The notes: generated by a model not told the origin, from the sequence alone. A stretch of 64,000 nt of DNA from Roseiarcus sp963794155 (GCA_963794155.1 CAWCCX010000013.1:489600-553599); one strand, 5' to 3'; shown: positions 53,586-62,249, numbered from the stretch's first letter. Numbers and translations are program-made.

Positions 53586-55169
53586 ATGTCGGACGCTGGC
53601 GCGCCGATCCTGCGAATGGAGAACATCAGCAAGCGGTTCGGCCGGGTGGTGGCGAACGCCGCCGCGTCGATTGAGGTCAGCGAAGGCGAAATATTCGCGC
53701 TGGTCGGCGAGAACGGCGCCGGCAAGAGCGTGCTCTTGAAAATTCTCTGCGGGATTCTTAAGCCCGATGCCGGGCGGATAGCGTTCAAAGGCCAACCGCT
53801 GAAGCTGGGTTCCCCTGTGGAAGCGATCCGACATCGAATTGGCATGGTGCACCAGCATTTCATGCTCGTGCCCAACCTGTCGGTTGCGGAGAACTATGTT
53901 CTGGGCCAGCGCTCGCGCGTCCGACTTGGGCGCATGACGGAGGTCTCCGCACGTATCGTCGAATTGAGCCGTCGCTATGGGCTCGAGGTGAAGCCCGACG
54001 CGTTCGTGCGCGACTTGTCAGTCGGCGAACGCCAACGCGTGGAAATTCTCAGGATTCTCTATCAGGGCGTCGACCTCCTCATACTCGACGAGCCGACCGC
54101 GGTCTTGACACCGGGCGAGACAGATCGCCTGCTGAAGCTGCTTCGCGAGCTGGCGCGTGACGGAACAACCATCATCTTTATTTCGCACAAGCTCGACGAA
54201 GTCATGCGCGTCAGCGATCGCGTCAGCGTGATGCGGGACGGGAAGGTCGTCTTCACGGCGCCGACCGACAAGACCGACCCACGCGAACTGGCGCGTCAGA
54301 TGGTTGGGCGCGATGTCCTGACGGAACTGCCCGCGCGCGCCGCCACGCCGGGACGGGTCGCTCTTTCGGTCGAGAATCTCCATTGCCGGAACGACCTCGG
54401 GTTGCCGGCGGTGCGCGGCCTCTCCTTCGAGGTTCGCGAGGGCGAGATTGTCGGCGTTGCGGGCGTTTCGGGCAACGGCCAGCGCGAACTCGCCATGGCG
54501 CTGGCGGGCCTCACTCCCGCGACCGAGGGAACAATCACGCTCAACGGCGAAGAGATCTCCGCTCTCTCTTCGCGTGCGATCAACCAGAGGCCATTCGCGC
54601 ACGTTCCTGAGGATTGCGCCGCTAACGGCGTTGTGCTGCCGCTGCCGCTGACCGAGAATGCGATTCTGCAGCGCTACGATCGAGCGCCGTTCGCGACGCT
54701 GGGTTTGCTCAAGGTCCCAGCCATCGAAAGCCACACTCACGCGCTGGTCCATCGGTTCAACGTTCGAACAGACGGCATTCACGCGCCGATCGAAAGCCTC
54801 TCGGGCGGCAACCAGCAAAAATTCGTGGTGGCCCGAGAACTGGCGCGCAATCCCGATTTCCTGCTCATCAATCAGTTGACGCGCGGCATCGACATCGGCG
54901 CGGGCGAGCTCGTGATGCGGGCGATGCTGGAACAGCGCGATCTCAATAAGGCCATCCTTCTGATTTCGACTGAGCTCGAAGAGCTTTTCGCCCTGTGCGA
55001 TCGAATTCTTGTAATCTATGAGGGCCGCCTGGTCGGGGAATTGCCCCCCGATCGCGGCCGTCTCGAAGAACTCGGCCTCCTGATGGCCGGCGAAGTCGCC
55101 GAGGCGCGTCGCCTTTGCCAGGTTGCGGAAGGCGCTATTTCGAATGGTCCAAGCGATAACTCAGCCTAA
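53586..55169 (+). CDS. BMP-type ABC transporter ATP-binding protein
   Basis: A 527-residue, two-domain ATPase of the YufO type. Domain 1 has Walker A GENGAGKSVLLK (Val where Thr is usual after GKS), signature LSVGERQRVEIL and Walker B LLILDEPTAVL. Domain 2 has the degenerate GVSGNGQRELA, signature LSGGNQQKFVVARE and INQLTRGID, which lacks the catalytic Glu. Only site 1 should hydrolyse ATP efficiently. It ends the operon. Confidence 0.88.
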   Translation: MSDAGAPILRMENISKRFGRVVANAAASIEVSEGEIFALVGENGAGKSVLLKILCGILKPDAGRIAFKGQPLKLGSPVEAIRHRIGMVHQHFMLVPNLSVAENYVLGQRSRVRLGRMTEVSARIVELSRRYGLEVKPDAFVRDLSVGERQRVEILRILYQGVDLLILDEPTAVLTPGETDRLLKLLRELARDGTTIIFISHKLDEVMRVSDRVSVMRDGKVVFTAPTDKTDPRELARQMVGRDVLTELPARAATPGRVALSVENLHCRNDLGLPAVRGLSFEVREGEIVGVAGVSGNGQRELAMALAGLTPATEGTITLNGEEISALSSRAINQRPFAHVPEDCAANGVVLPLPLTENAILQRYDRAPFATLGLLKVPAIESHTHALVHRFNVRTDGIHAPIESLSGGNQQKFVVARELARNPDFLLINQLTRGIDIGAGELVMRAMLEQRDLNKAILLISTELEELFALCDRILVIYEGRLVGELPPDRGRLEELGLLMAGEVAEARRLCQVAEGAISNGPSDNSA

Positions 55170-55375
55170 ATGATCTCGGCATCTTTGACCTGTCCCAAAC
55201 GGCGGCTCTCATAACGTTCGCTGTTGATATCTTCCGCTTCCGAAGCGCGCTATGAGCCTTCAGCCAAAGTCCGCTTAGTCGCGCTTCCCGCTCGTTCACA
55301 GGCCGATCATAAAGGGCCGCTCGGGGTCGAATTGACCCGTTCGCCAAACCATCCGGCAACGACCGCTTATTGCGT

Positions 55376-55590
55376 ATTGTGTTGAAAAACTCGGATTTTC
55401 GCTTCGATCACAATTCAGAAGACCGCTGGCAGCCTCGATGGAAAATTCCTTGGGGGTTCGGCGGACGGGCCGCCTTTGCCGCGTGCGACCCTCCCATATG
55501 GCTTGCCGTGGCGACTACCGGCTTAGATCCCGCTATGGGCGCGAAAACGAGATTCTCGCGGTCACTCAATTTCCGAGTTTTTCAACACTA
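55376..55590. mobile_element. MITE-like element, copy 2 (215 bp)
   Basis: Almost identical to the copy at 38439-38654; differences seen are one missing A (GAGATTC against GAGAATTC) and A to G after CCTT. The inverted ends ATTGTGTTGAAAAACTCGGA and TCCGAGTTTTTCAACACTA are kept. Flanks (TGCGTA left, TGCGCA right) give only a weak target duplication. No gene inside is credible. Confidence 0.85.
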
Positions 55591-56240
55591 TCTGCGCATA
55601 GTGGTCGTTTCCATCGCGCGATCGTAGACCGCCAGGGGTCGAAAAGCTCCAGTTCCTGATTGGGTTTTGACCAGTAGAACGTCATCGCAAGGTGGAATAG
55701 AAGCGACGCGGGGTCCGGGCGGCGGGCGGGATCGAGGCTGCACTCGGGAATCTTCGGCCGCGAGGATTGAGGGAACGCGGTTCCCTGTTCGCGATTCAAA
55801 TTTCCCTGCTCCGCGCAAAAAAATTCCCTGCTCTGTGGACAAAAAATTCCCTGCTGAGTTCCCTGCTAATTCTCCGCCCACGCCGGAAGCGCGCCCCGGC
55901 TGTTTTCGCCCCGGCGAGGGCGGGCTGCGGCGGCGGCTGTGTGTCTTTTCGCATCTCGGAGGCGGAAGAATCGTCATCTTTTCAAAGGCATGTTATTTTC
56001 TCCTTTTCAGGAGTCGAAACTTATGCTAAGGTGATTTTTTCGGGAGCTTCGAACTTGCGCGGGCATCGGTTGTGGCAAAAAAATCTCCGCTTTCTTGTTT
56101 TGCAATTTTTCGTCTGGCGTCTTGCATATCACGTCTAACGTATGTTATTAAAGCGCCGACGGCCGGGCGGCGAGAGCGCCTCAGTAAGGCACGGCGCGGA
56201 AGCGTGGATCGAACCGGTTGCGATGCGCCCTGGGACGCCA
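55591..56240. other. Gene-free interval with direct repeats and an AT-rich stretch
   Basis: No coding region is supported in these 650 bases. The first half holds a TTCCCTG repeat cluster. The second half (about 55975-56150) is clearly AT-richer than the rest of the window, with several T and A runs. This looks like foreign or decayed DNA between the MITE and the CoA-binding protein gene. Confidence 0.5.
55781..55865. repeat. Cluster of five TTCCCTG motifs at about 22-bp spacing
   Basis: TTCCCTG occurs at 55781, 55802, 55824, 55847 and 55859. The first four steps are 21, 22 and 23 bases, with A-rich spacers before several copies (AAAATTCCCTGCT type); the last copy is 12 bases on. On the minus strand it reads CAGGGAA. 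Confidence 0.75.
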
Positions 56241-56681
56241 TCACCCCCGGCCGATGGAGAGCCGCCGGAATTCGATCTTCGGGCAGCGGTTCATGACCAC
56301 GGTCACGCCCCTGGCGCGCGCCCGCTTGGCCGCCTCTTCGTCGACGACGCCGACCTGCATCCAGATCACATGGGGCAGGGGGTCGAGGCCCAGGGCTTCG
56401 TCGACCACGCCTCCGGCGGCGGACGATCTGCGGAAGACGTCGACCATGTCGATCCGCGCCGGAACGTCAGCGAGGCGCGCGTAAGTCGGCCGGCCGCGAA
56501 TGAGGCCGCCGGCGTGGCCCGGATTGACCGGATAGGTCTCGAAACCCTTGGCGATGAGAAAGCCGAGCACATCGTTGGACGGCCGCGCGGGGTTGGGGGA
56601 AGCGCCGACCACGGCAATCGAGACGACGCTGGTCAGGATCGCCCGCACCGCCTCGTCGCTGAGGCCGTCGATCCCCGGCAA
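56241..56681 (-). CDS. CoA-binding protein (YccU type)
   Basis: A 146-residue Rossmann-fold protein. SIAVVGASPNPARPSNDVLGFL near the N terminus is the nucleotide-binding region. FETYPVNPGHAGG, DMVDVFRRS and the ending TVVMNRCPKIEF are typical of the small CoA_binding_2 family. The biochemical role is unproven. It lies one base downstream of the hydratase gene on the same strand, so the two are co-transcribed. Confidence 0.88.
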   Translation of the reverse strand: MPGIDGLSDEAVRAILTSVVSIAVVGASPNPARPSNDVLGFLIAKGFETYPVNPGHAGGLIRGRPTYARLADVPARIDMVDVFRRSSAAGGVVDEALGLDPLPHVIWMQVGVVDEEAAKRARARGVTVVMNRCPKIEFRRLSIGRG

Positions 56682-56682
56682 G

Positions 56683-57498
56683 TCACGAGCCCCAGACCGG
56701 CGGGCGCTTGTCGAGGAAGGCGGCGAGGCCTTCGACCGAATCGGGCTCGGCGAGATTGTCGATCATCGCCACCGAAGCGAGCGCGTAAGCCTCGTCGAGC
56801 GGCCGCTCGATCTGGGCGTAGAACGCCCGCTTGCCGATCGCCAGCGTCGGGGCCGAGTGGCTGGCGATTGTCCTGGCCAGCGCCTGAGCTTCCTCGAGCG
56901 CGCGGCCCTCGGGAACCACGCGGTTCACCAGACCGAAGCGTTCGGCCTCATGGGCGGAGTAGAGCCTGCCGGTCAGAGCCATCTCCAGCGCCTGCTTGCG
57001 CGACACGACCCGGCCGACCGCGACCAACGGCGTCGAGCAGAAGAGCCCGTAGTTCACGCCCGAAAGGCCGAAGCGCGCCTGATCGCCTGCGACCGCAAGA
57101 TCGCAAGCGGCGACCAGCTGGCAGCCGGCCGCCGTCGCGACGCCCTCGATGGCCGCGATCACCGGCTTCGGCAGCGCGACCACCGCCTGCATCAGCGCCG
57201 AGCAGCGGGCGAACAGTTCGACATAAAAGTCGCGGCCCCGATCGCAATCGTTGCGATGCGCCTGCATCTCCTTGAGGTCGTGGCCGGCGCTCAGCGCCTG
57301 TCCTGCCCCCGCCAGCACGACGACCCGCGCCCTGTCGTCATTGGCGATGTCGTCGAGCGCGGCAATGAGGGCCTCGAGCATGGCGAGGCTCAGCGCGTTG
57401 CGGTTGTGCGGCGTGTTCAAAGTCAGGGTGACGACGCCGTTGTCGTCGTCGCGTCTGAGGAGCTCGGACGACGCGGGGACGGCTGACGAGGCGGTCAT
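56683..57498 (-). CDS. Enoyl-CoA hydratase/isomerase family protein
   Basis: A 271-residue crotonase-fold enzyme. Oxyanion-hole segments are AGHDLKEM (residues about 70-77) and AIEGVATAAGCQLVAACDLA. The later ARFGLSGVNYGLFCSTP and GLVNRVVPEG are typical of the ECHDC3-like branch. The usual catalytic Glu pair is not clear, so the exact reaction is uncertain. It is the first gene of a unit with the CoA-binding protein. Confidence 0.85.
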   Translation of the reverse strand: MTASSAVPASSELLRRDDDNGVVTLTLNTPHNRNALSLAMLEALIAALDDIANDDRARVVVLAGAGQALSAGHDLKEMQAHRNDCDRGRDFYVELFARCSALMQAVVALPKPVIAAIEGVATAAGCQLVAACDLAVAGDQARFGLSGVNYGLFCSTPLVAVGRVVSRKQALEMALTGRLYSAHEAERFGLVNRVVPEGRALEEAQALARTIASHSAPTLAIGKRAFYAQIERPLDEAYALASVAMIDNLAEPDSVEGLAAFLDKRPPVWGS

Positions 57499-58010
57499 AG
57501 GCTCTTCCCGTTTTATGGCGAAGCGGCGTGCTCGGCGGCGCCGCTCCAGAGCCTACTTGCGTTGACCGGGACAGTAAATGGACGAGGCTGCCGCCTCCTG
57601 CTCAAATCCGGCGTGGCTGGCCGGGTCAAACCGCTCGCATCGAAAAAAGGGCCGCCTGCGAAGGCGGCCCCGAAGTTCGGGCTCCAGGTATGGTTATGTG
57701 ATCGCCGACTCGGAGCCGGTCGTTTCGACCTCGGTCGTGTGCGGCGTTACCGAGGCCGGCGAAAGGGACCAGCGAACGCCGAAGCGCTGGGCTCGGGGAG
57801 GCTAGCGTTGATGTCGCCGCCAAATTTGTTGATCACGAACTCGTGAACGGCGCATTTTTGGTTAATAATTCACAGGCTGTCAAGCCTATTTAAGTGGGCG
57901 TCACTCTCGTCGTGCGCCGCCAAGTCCTGCCGCCGCTGCGGACTTGGCGCTTCCCCGTCCGCGCGTTTTCGTTTAGGCAACGCCGCTCAAAGCGAAAAAG
58001 ATCGACTTTC
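57499..58010. other. Intergenic region between the hydratase gene and aspS
   Basis: About 510 bases between divergent genes. It holds the leftward terminator above and an AT-rich patch (57835-57895, with TTTTTGGTTAATAATT), probably a promoter area. The short frames here have no family support. A small leftward RNA or peptide ending at the terminator is possible. Confidence 0.4.
57649..57670 (-). terminator. Leftward rho-independent terminator
   Basis: GGGCCGCC, six-base loop, GGCGGCCC; on the minus strand a T-run (TTTTTT, from 57643-57648) follows. It would end a leftward transcript starting around 57700-57850, where no sure gene is seen. The plus strand has no T-run after it. Confidence 0.75.
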
Positions 58011-59831
58011 ATGCATCGTTACCGCACCCATACCTGCGGCGCCCTGACCCTCGCCGAGGACGGGGCCGACGTCCGGCTGTCCGGCTGGTGCCATCGAATC
58101 CGCGATCACGGCGGAGTGCTGTTCCTTGATCTGCGCGACCATTACGGCCTCACCCAATGCGTCGTCGATCCGGATTCGCCGGCATTCGGCGACGCGGAGA
58201 AATTGCGTTCGGAATTCGTCATTCGCGTCGACGGCAACGTGCGCAAGCGCCCGCCCGGCACTGAAAACCTCGAGATGCCGACCGGCCTCGTCGAGGTCTA
58301 TGTGCTGGCGGTCGAAGTCTTGGGCCCGGCGGGCGATCTGCCGCTGCCGGTGTTCGGCGACCAGCCCTACCCCGAGGATACGCGGCTCCGGTATCGCTTC
58401 CTTGATCTGCGCCGCGAGAAGCTTCATCAGAACATCATGCTGCGCGGGCAAGTGATTGATTCCTTGCGGAGACGGATGAAAGGGCAGGGGTTCTTCGAAT
58501 TCCAGACCCCGATCCTCACCGCCTCGAGCCCGGAAGGCGCGCGTGACTTCCTGGTGCCCTCGCGCTTGCATCCCGGCAACTTCTACGCTCTGCCGCAGGC
58601 GCCGCAGCAGTACAAGCAGCTTCTGATGATGGCGGGCTTTGACCGCTATTTCCAGATCGCGCCCTGTTTCCGCGACGAGGACCCGCGCGCCGACCGCCTA
58701 CCGGGCGAATTCTACCAGCTCGATGTCGAGATGAGCTTCGTCGAGCAGGACGACGTGTTCGCTGCAATGGAACCGGTCATACGGGGCGCGTTCGAGGAAT
58801 TCTCCGGCGGCAAGCCGGTCACACCGTCGCCCTGGGCGCGGATTCCCTACGCCGAGGCGATGCGCAAATATGGCTCCGACAAGCCGGACCTCCGCAATCC
58901 GCTTGTCATGCAGAATGTCTCCGCGCATTTCCGCGGCTCAGGTTTCAAGCTGTTTGCGCGCCTGCTTGAGACCGAGAAGAGCGAAGTGTGGGCGCTTCCC
59001 GCTCCTGGCGGCGGCCAGCGCACCTTCGCCGACCGAATGAATTCCTGGGCGCAAAGCGAAGGTCAGCCGGGCCTCGGCTATATTCTGTTCTTCGACCGCG
59101 CCAAGGACGAGACGACGCTTGCTGCTGACCCCAAAGCGACCGGCGTAGGCGCCCGCGGACCCCTCGCCAACAACATCGGCCCGGAGCGCGCGGAGGCGAT
59201 CCGCGCCGCGCTAGGCCTGACGGCTGGAGACGCAGCGTTCTTCGTCGCCGGAGATCCGGACAAGTTCGGCAAATTCGCGGGGCTCGCCCGCACGAAGGTG
59301 GCGCAGGAGCTCAAACTCATCGACGAGAACCGCTTTGAGTTCTGCTGGGTCGTCGACTTCCCGATGTTCGAATGGAGCGAGGAAGAGAAGAGGATCGACT
59401 TCTCGCACAATCCCTTCTCGATGCCGCAAGGCGGCCTCGATGCGCTCACAAGCCAGGACCCGCTCACCATTAAGGCGTTCCAGTACGACGTCGCCTGCAA
59501 CGGCTATGAACTCGCCTCGGGCGGCATTCGCAACCATAGGCCGGAGGCGATGGTGAAGGCCTTCGAGATCGCGGGCTACGGCGAGCAGACGGTGATCGAG
59601 CGTTTCGGCGGCATGTATCGCGCCTTCCACTACGGCGCGCCGCCGCATGGCGGGATGGCGGCGGGCGTTGACCGCATCGTGATGCTGCTGGCGGGCGAGC
59701 AGAACCTGCGCGAGGTGGCGCTCTTCCCGATGAACCAGCGCGCCGAAGACCTGCTCATGGGCGCGCCCACGCCGGCGACGCCCAAGCAATTGCGCGAGCT
59801 CCACATTCGCGTCGCCGCGCCGGAGAAGTGA
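58011..59831 (+). CDS. aspS: Aspartyl-tRNA synthetase
   Basis: Charges tRNA-Asp (and in some bacteria tRNA-Asn). ATG 58011 (MHRYRTHTCGAL) gives 606 residues. The N-terminal OB-fold anticodon domain (residues about 1-110) is followed by the class II core. Motif 2 lies in FQIAPCFRDEDPRADRLPGE, and motif 3 in GGMAAGVDRIVMLL. The bacterial GAD insertion domain lies at about 285-420. Length and motifs are normal. Confidence 0.97.
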   Translation: MHRYRTHTCGALTLAEDGADVRLSGWCHRIRDHGGVLFLDLRDHYGLTQCVVDPDSPAFGDAEKLRSEFVIRVDGNVRKRPPGTENLEMPTGLVEVYVLAVEVLGPAGDLPLPVFGDQPYPEDTRLRYRFLDLRREKLHQNIMLRGQVIDSLRRRMKGQGFFEFQTPILTASSPEGARDFLVPSRLHPGNFYALPQAPQQYKQLLMMAGFDRYFQIAPCFRDEDPRADRLPGEFYQLDVEMSFVEQDDVFAAMEPVIRGAFEEFSGGKPVTPSPWARIPYAEAMRKYGSDKPDLRNPLVMQNVSAHFRGSGFKLFARLLETEKSEVWALPAPGGGQRTFADRMNSWAQSEGQPGLGYILFFDRAKDETTLAADPKATGVGARGPLANNIGPERAEAIRAALGLTAGDAAFFVAGDPDKFGKFAGLARTKVAQELKLIDENRFEFCWVVDFPMFEWSEEEKRIDFSHNPFSMPQGGLDALTSQDPLTIKAFQYDVACNGYELASGGIRNHRPEAMVKAFEIAGYGEQTVIERFGGMYRAFHYGAPPHGGMAAGVDRIVMLLAGEQNLREVALFPMNQRAEDLLMGAPTPATPKQLRELHIRVAAPEK

Positions 59832-59966
59832 GACGGTGGCCGGTGTGAGGCGCTGCGGACGCGGTCGTCGCGTCTGCGACGCTCGGTGAGCGCAACTGCA
59901 CCGGCGGTCGCCCTCCTCGGGCTTGTCTATTTCCCGCGCCGCATGATAGCGAACCGGACAGGAATT

Positions 59967-60043
59967 CGGGGTATAGCGCAGCCTGGTAGCGCGGAAGTTT
60001 TGGGTACTTCAGGTCGCAGGTTCAAATCCTGCTGCCCCGACCA
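59967..60043 (+). tRNA. tRNA-Pro(TGG)
   Basis: A 77-base cloverleaf with acceptor CGGGGTA paired to TGCCCCG, D-arm AGCGCAGCCTGGTAGCGC, anticodon stem GAAGT/ACTTC with loop TTTGGGT (anticodon TGG) and T-arm GGTTCAAATCC. CCA is encoded (60041-60043). It reads proline codons, CCA and by wobble others. Confidence 0.95.
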
Positions 60044-60069
60044 CCACGAGGAGAGACTTGGGGGCCGCC

Positions 60070-60372
60070 ATGACCGCTCGCATCTATCAGCCCGCTCGCA
60101 GCGCCATGCAGTCGGGGCAGGGAAAGGACAAGTGGATGCTCGAATACGAGCCCGAAAAGCCGCGCGAGATCGAGCCGCTGATGGGCTGGACGAGCTCGGC
60201 CGACATGAAATCGCAAGTCAAGCTGCAATTCGACACCAAGGAGGAGGCGATCGCCTACGCCGAGCGCAGCGGCGTTCCCTACCGGGTCGAGGAGCCGAAG
60301 CCGGTCGCCCGCAAGATCCTCTCCTATTCGGACAATTTTTCGCCCAACCGCGTCGTCCCTTGGTCGCATTGA
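60070..60372 (+). CDS. NADH dehydrogenase accessory subunit, NDUFS4-like
   Basis: A 100-residue protein from ATG 60070 matching the ETC complex I subunit family (human NDUFS4 18-kDa). Typical segments are RIYQPARSAMQSGQGK, WMLEYEPEKPREIEPLMGW and QFDTKEEAIAYAERSGVPY, with the C-terminal NFSPNRVVPWSH. It is an accessory subunit of complex I in alphaproteobacteria. It sits between two tRNA genes. Confidence 0.93.
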   Translation: MTARIYQPARSAMQSGQGKDKWMLEYEPEKPREIEPLMGWTSSADMKSQVKLQFDTKEEAIAYAERSGVPYRVEEPKPVARKILSYSDNFSPNRVVPWSH

Positions 60373-60405
60373 CGCGCTAGAGGCGATCGCGTGCAGACCC
60401 GGTTC

Positions 60406-60482
60406 GACTCCGTAGCTCAGCTGGACAGAGCAGCCGCCTTCTAAGCGGCAGGTCGCAGGTTCGAGTCCTGCCGGAGTCGCCA
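60406..60482 (+). tRNA. tRNA-Arg(TCT)
   Basis: A 77-base cloverleaf with acceptor GACTCCG paired to CGGAGTC, anticodon stem GCCGC/GCGGC with loop CTTCTAA (anticodon TCT), and T-arm GGTTCGAGTCC. CCA is encoded (60480-60482). It reads the rare AGA codon. The sequence after it looks like an integrated or decayed island. Confidence 0.95.
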
Positions 60483-60639
60483 ACGAAATCAGATAGATAC
60501 GCGAGATAATGAAAAAGTAACATTAAGATAGAAACGCTACGGGGTAACGTGTGGGGTAACGCCGAGCCGGGCCTGCTAAGGCTTCGGACGCTATCCTGAC
60601 GGCACCCATCGCGCGGTCTCGAGCCAGGATCTCAGTTCG

Positions 60640-61317
60640 ATGAAGTGCCTTCATTGCGGAATTGATTTTCACGAGAACTGGACGATGGGCTTAATGCTTC
60701 AAAACACAGTTCCAGTAATGGGGACCGTTCGCGGCGAGCATACTGTGTGGAGGTACGCGACGACTCAGTGCTCTAAATGCCACGACGTTATGATTTAAAT
60801 CGCAGCATTCGCCCGTGACACTGAGGTTGCTTGGATTAAATGGCGAATGGTCTATCCCGTCGGGGCCAATCGTGGTCCGGTCCCGAAAGAAGTTCCCGAC
60901 GCGATCGCGGCAGATTACGTCGAAGCCTGCAACGTCTTGCGGATCAGCGCGAAAGCATCTGCCGCATTGTCGCGGCGATGCCTACAAAATATATTGCACG
61001 AACAAGGCTACAAATCGCGAGATCTCAACGCTGAAATAGATCTGCTTCTGAAGGAAACCGATCCATTAAGAGCGATCCCACGTCGCCTTCGCGATACGAT
61101 CGATGCGATCAGGCACTACGGCAACTTTTCAGCGCACCCGGTGGACGACAAGACCGCACTTCAGATCGTTGAGGTGGAACCGGGAGAGGCAGAGTGGTGC
61201 CTTGAAATCCTGGAAGAATGCTTTGAGCACTTCTTCGTCGGACCGGAGATCGCAAAGGCAAAGAAGGCCGCTCTTGACGCGAAGTTGGCTGCGGCCGGGA
61301 AGTCTCCGTCCAAGTAG
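60640..61317 (+). pseudogene. DUF4145 domain protein interrupted by an in-frame TAA
   Basis: ATG 60640 opens a frame with a zinc-binding-like N terminus (MKCLHCGIDFHENW; later QCSKCHDVMI). TAA at 60796-60798 stops it. The same frame continues IAAFARDTEVAWIKWRMVYP and the DUF4145 core (SAALSRRCLQNILHEQGYK; IDAIRHYGNFSAHPVDD) to 61317. GAA to TAA would explain the break. The internal ATG at 60847 could still give the 156-residue core. DUF4145 proteins are linked to defence and restriction contexts; the function here is unknown. Confidence 0.8.
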
Positions 61318-61433
61318 CGACGGCGCCCACCGCGCCGCCGCGGACATTCCGGGGACAGGGCGCGCGACTTGGCGCGCCGGCCTCCATCGCGATAGGCCGT
61401 GTAGCGACCGGCGCCAAATCCGCCCCGGGGGTT

Positions 61434-61625
61434 TTAGGCATACCGTCCGCCCCGATACTTCTTGAGCCAAGAGGTCGATTTGCCGTCAATCCAGGTCTGC
61501 GCTTCGGCTTCCGTTGTGAACTCGTTGATATGAATATGTTCGCCATGGGGGAGCGTAATGCGCACATACCACGCTGGCTCGGCCTTCATCTGGATCGGCT
61601 CGAATTTCGTTTGAGACTTAGCCAT
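61434..61625 (-). CDS. Small protein of the YRGGRY pair, copy A (63 residues)
   Basis: ATG 61625 gives a 63-residue product with WYVRITLPHG (residues about 19-28) and the C-terminal SWLKKYRGGRYA. I do not recognise a named family. It is about 68 percent identical to the product at 62029-62220 (43 of 63 positions by eye), and a 35-base leader is also conserved. The two genes are divergent around a third small gene. Confidence 0.65.
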   Translation of the reverse strand: MAKSQTKFEPIQMKAEPAWYVRITLPHGEHIHINEFTTEAEAQTWIDGKSTSWLKKYRGGRYA

Positions 61626-61736
61626 TTCCTCATTATGGGAAGAGAGAGCCAATCGCGCCATGGGGAAATTCGACCGCTCCGATCGCCGGGCCCTTCATCA
61701 CGACGAAGCTGGCGCGCCAATGGTACATTGACGGCA

Positions 61737-61940
61737 ATGGTCACGATCTCGATCACTGCGGAGGCCTATCGGGCGATCACGGGGCGTTTGCCGGATCCCT
61801 CGAAACGCGACGACCTGAACGGCTATGCACTCGTCGTCGACCGCAAGACGATCGATCGCCTGACAACGGTGCGTGGTCCGGCAGAAAGCTACAGCGATGT
61901 CATCGTTCGTCTAGCGACGGGCGACGGTGGAGAGGAATAA
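61737..61940 (+). CDS. Small conserved-type protein (67 residues)
   Basis: ATG 61737 gives MVTISITAEAYRAITGRLPD and a C-terminal part with VRGPAESYSDVIVRLA. The arrangement, a beta strand then helices with a late SYSDVI segment, resembles small antitoxin-like proteins seen in alphaproteobacteria. No toxin partner is evident. It lies between the two inverted paralogues. Confidence 0.55.
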   Translation: MVTISITAEAYRAITGRLPDPSKRDDLNGYALVVDRKTIDRLTTVRGPAESYSDVIVRLATGDGGEE

Positions 61941-62028
61941 TCGTGCTCCCCAACGAAAAACGCAGGCAAGACCCGCGCCGGCCGGTCTGGCCCCAGCGCG
62001 AGTGGCTCTCCCTCCCCATAATCAGAGA

Positions 62029-62220
62029 ATGGTTAAGCCTCAAACGAAATTCGACCCGATACAACTAAAGGCAGATTTGGGATGGTATGTGCGAATTACG
62101 CTTCCGCACGGAGCGCAAACTCATATTAATTATTTCAAAACGGAGCCCGAAGCAAGAATGTGGATTGACGAAAAATCGTCCTCGTGGCTCGCCACGTACA
62201 GAGGCGGCAGATACGTCTAA
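62029..62220 (+). CDS. Small protein of the YRGGRY pair, copy B (63 residues)
   Basis: ATG 62029 gives a 63-residue product with WYVRITLPHG, a TEPEARMWIDEKSSSWL helix and the C-terminal YRGGRYV. It is the inverted paralogue of the gene at 61434-61625. The conserved leader GGCTCTCCCTCCCCATAAT suggests the duplication included the translation start. Function unknown. Confidence 0.65.
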   Translation: MVKPQTKFDPIQLKADLGWYVRITLPHGAQTHINYFKTEPEARMWIDEKSSSWLATYRGGRYV

Positions 62221-62249
62221 GGCCGGCGTTATGAAAGGGCGGCGCCGTC

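Noticed and set aside
55781..55865. CRISPR array
   Set aside because: The repeated unit is only 7-12 bases, spacers are shorter than any CRISPR spacer and no cas gene is present.
55767..56138. A 123-residue gene in the AT-rich gap
   Set aside because: The frame crosses the TTCCCTG repeats, has no ribosome site and no recognisable domain.
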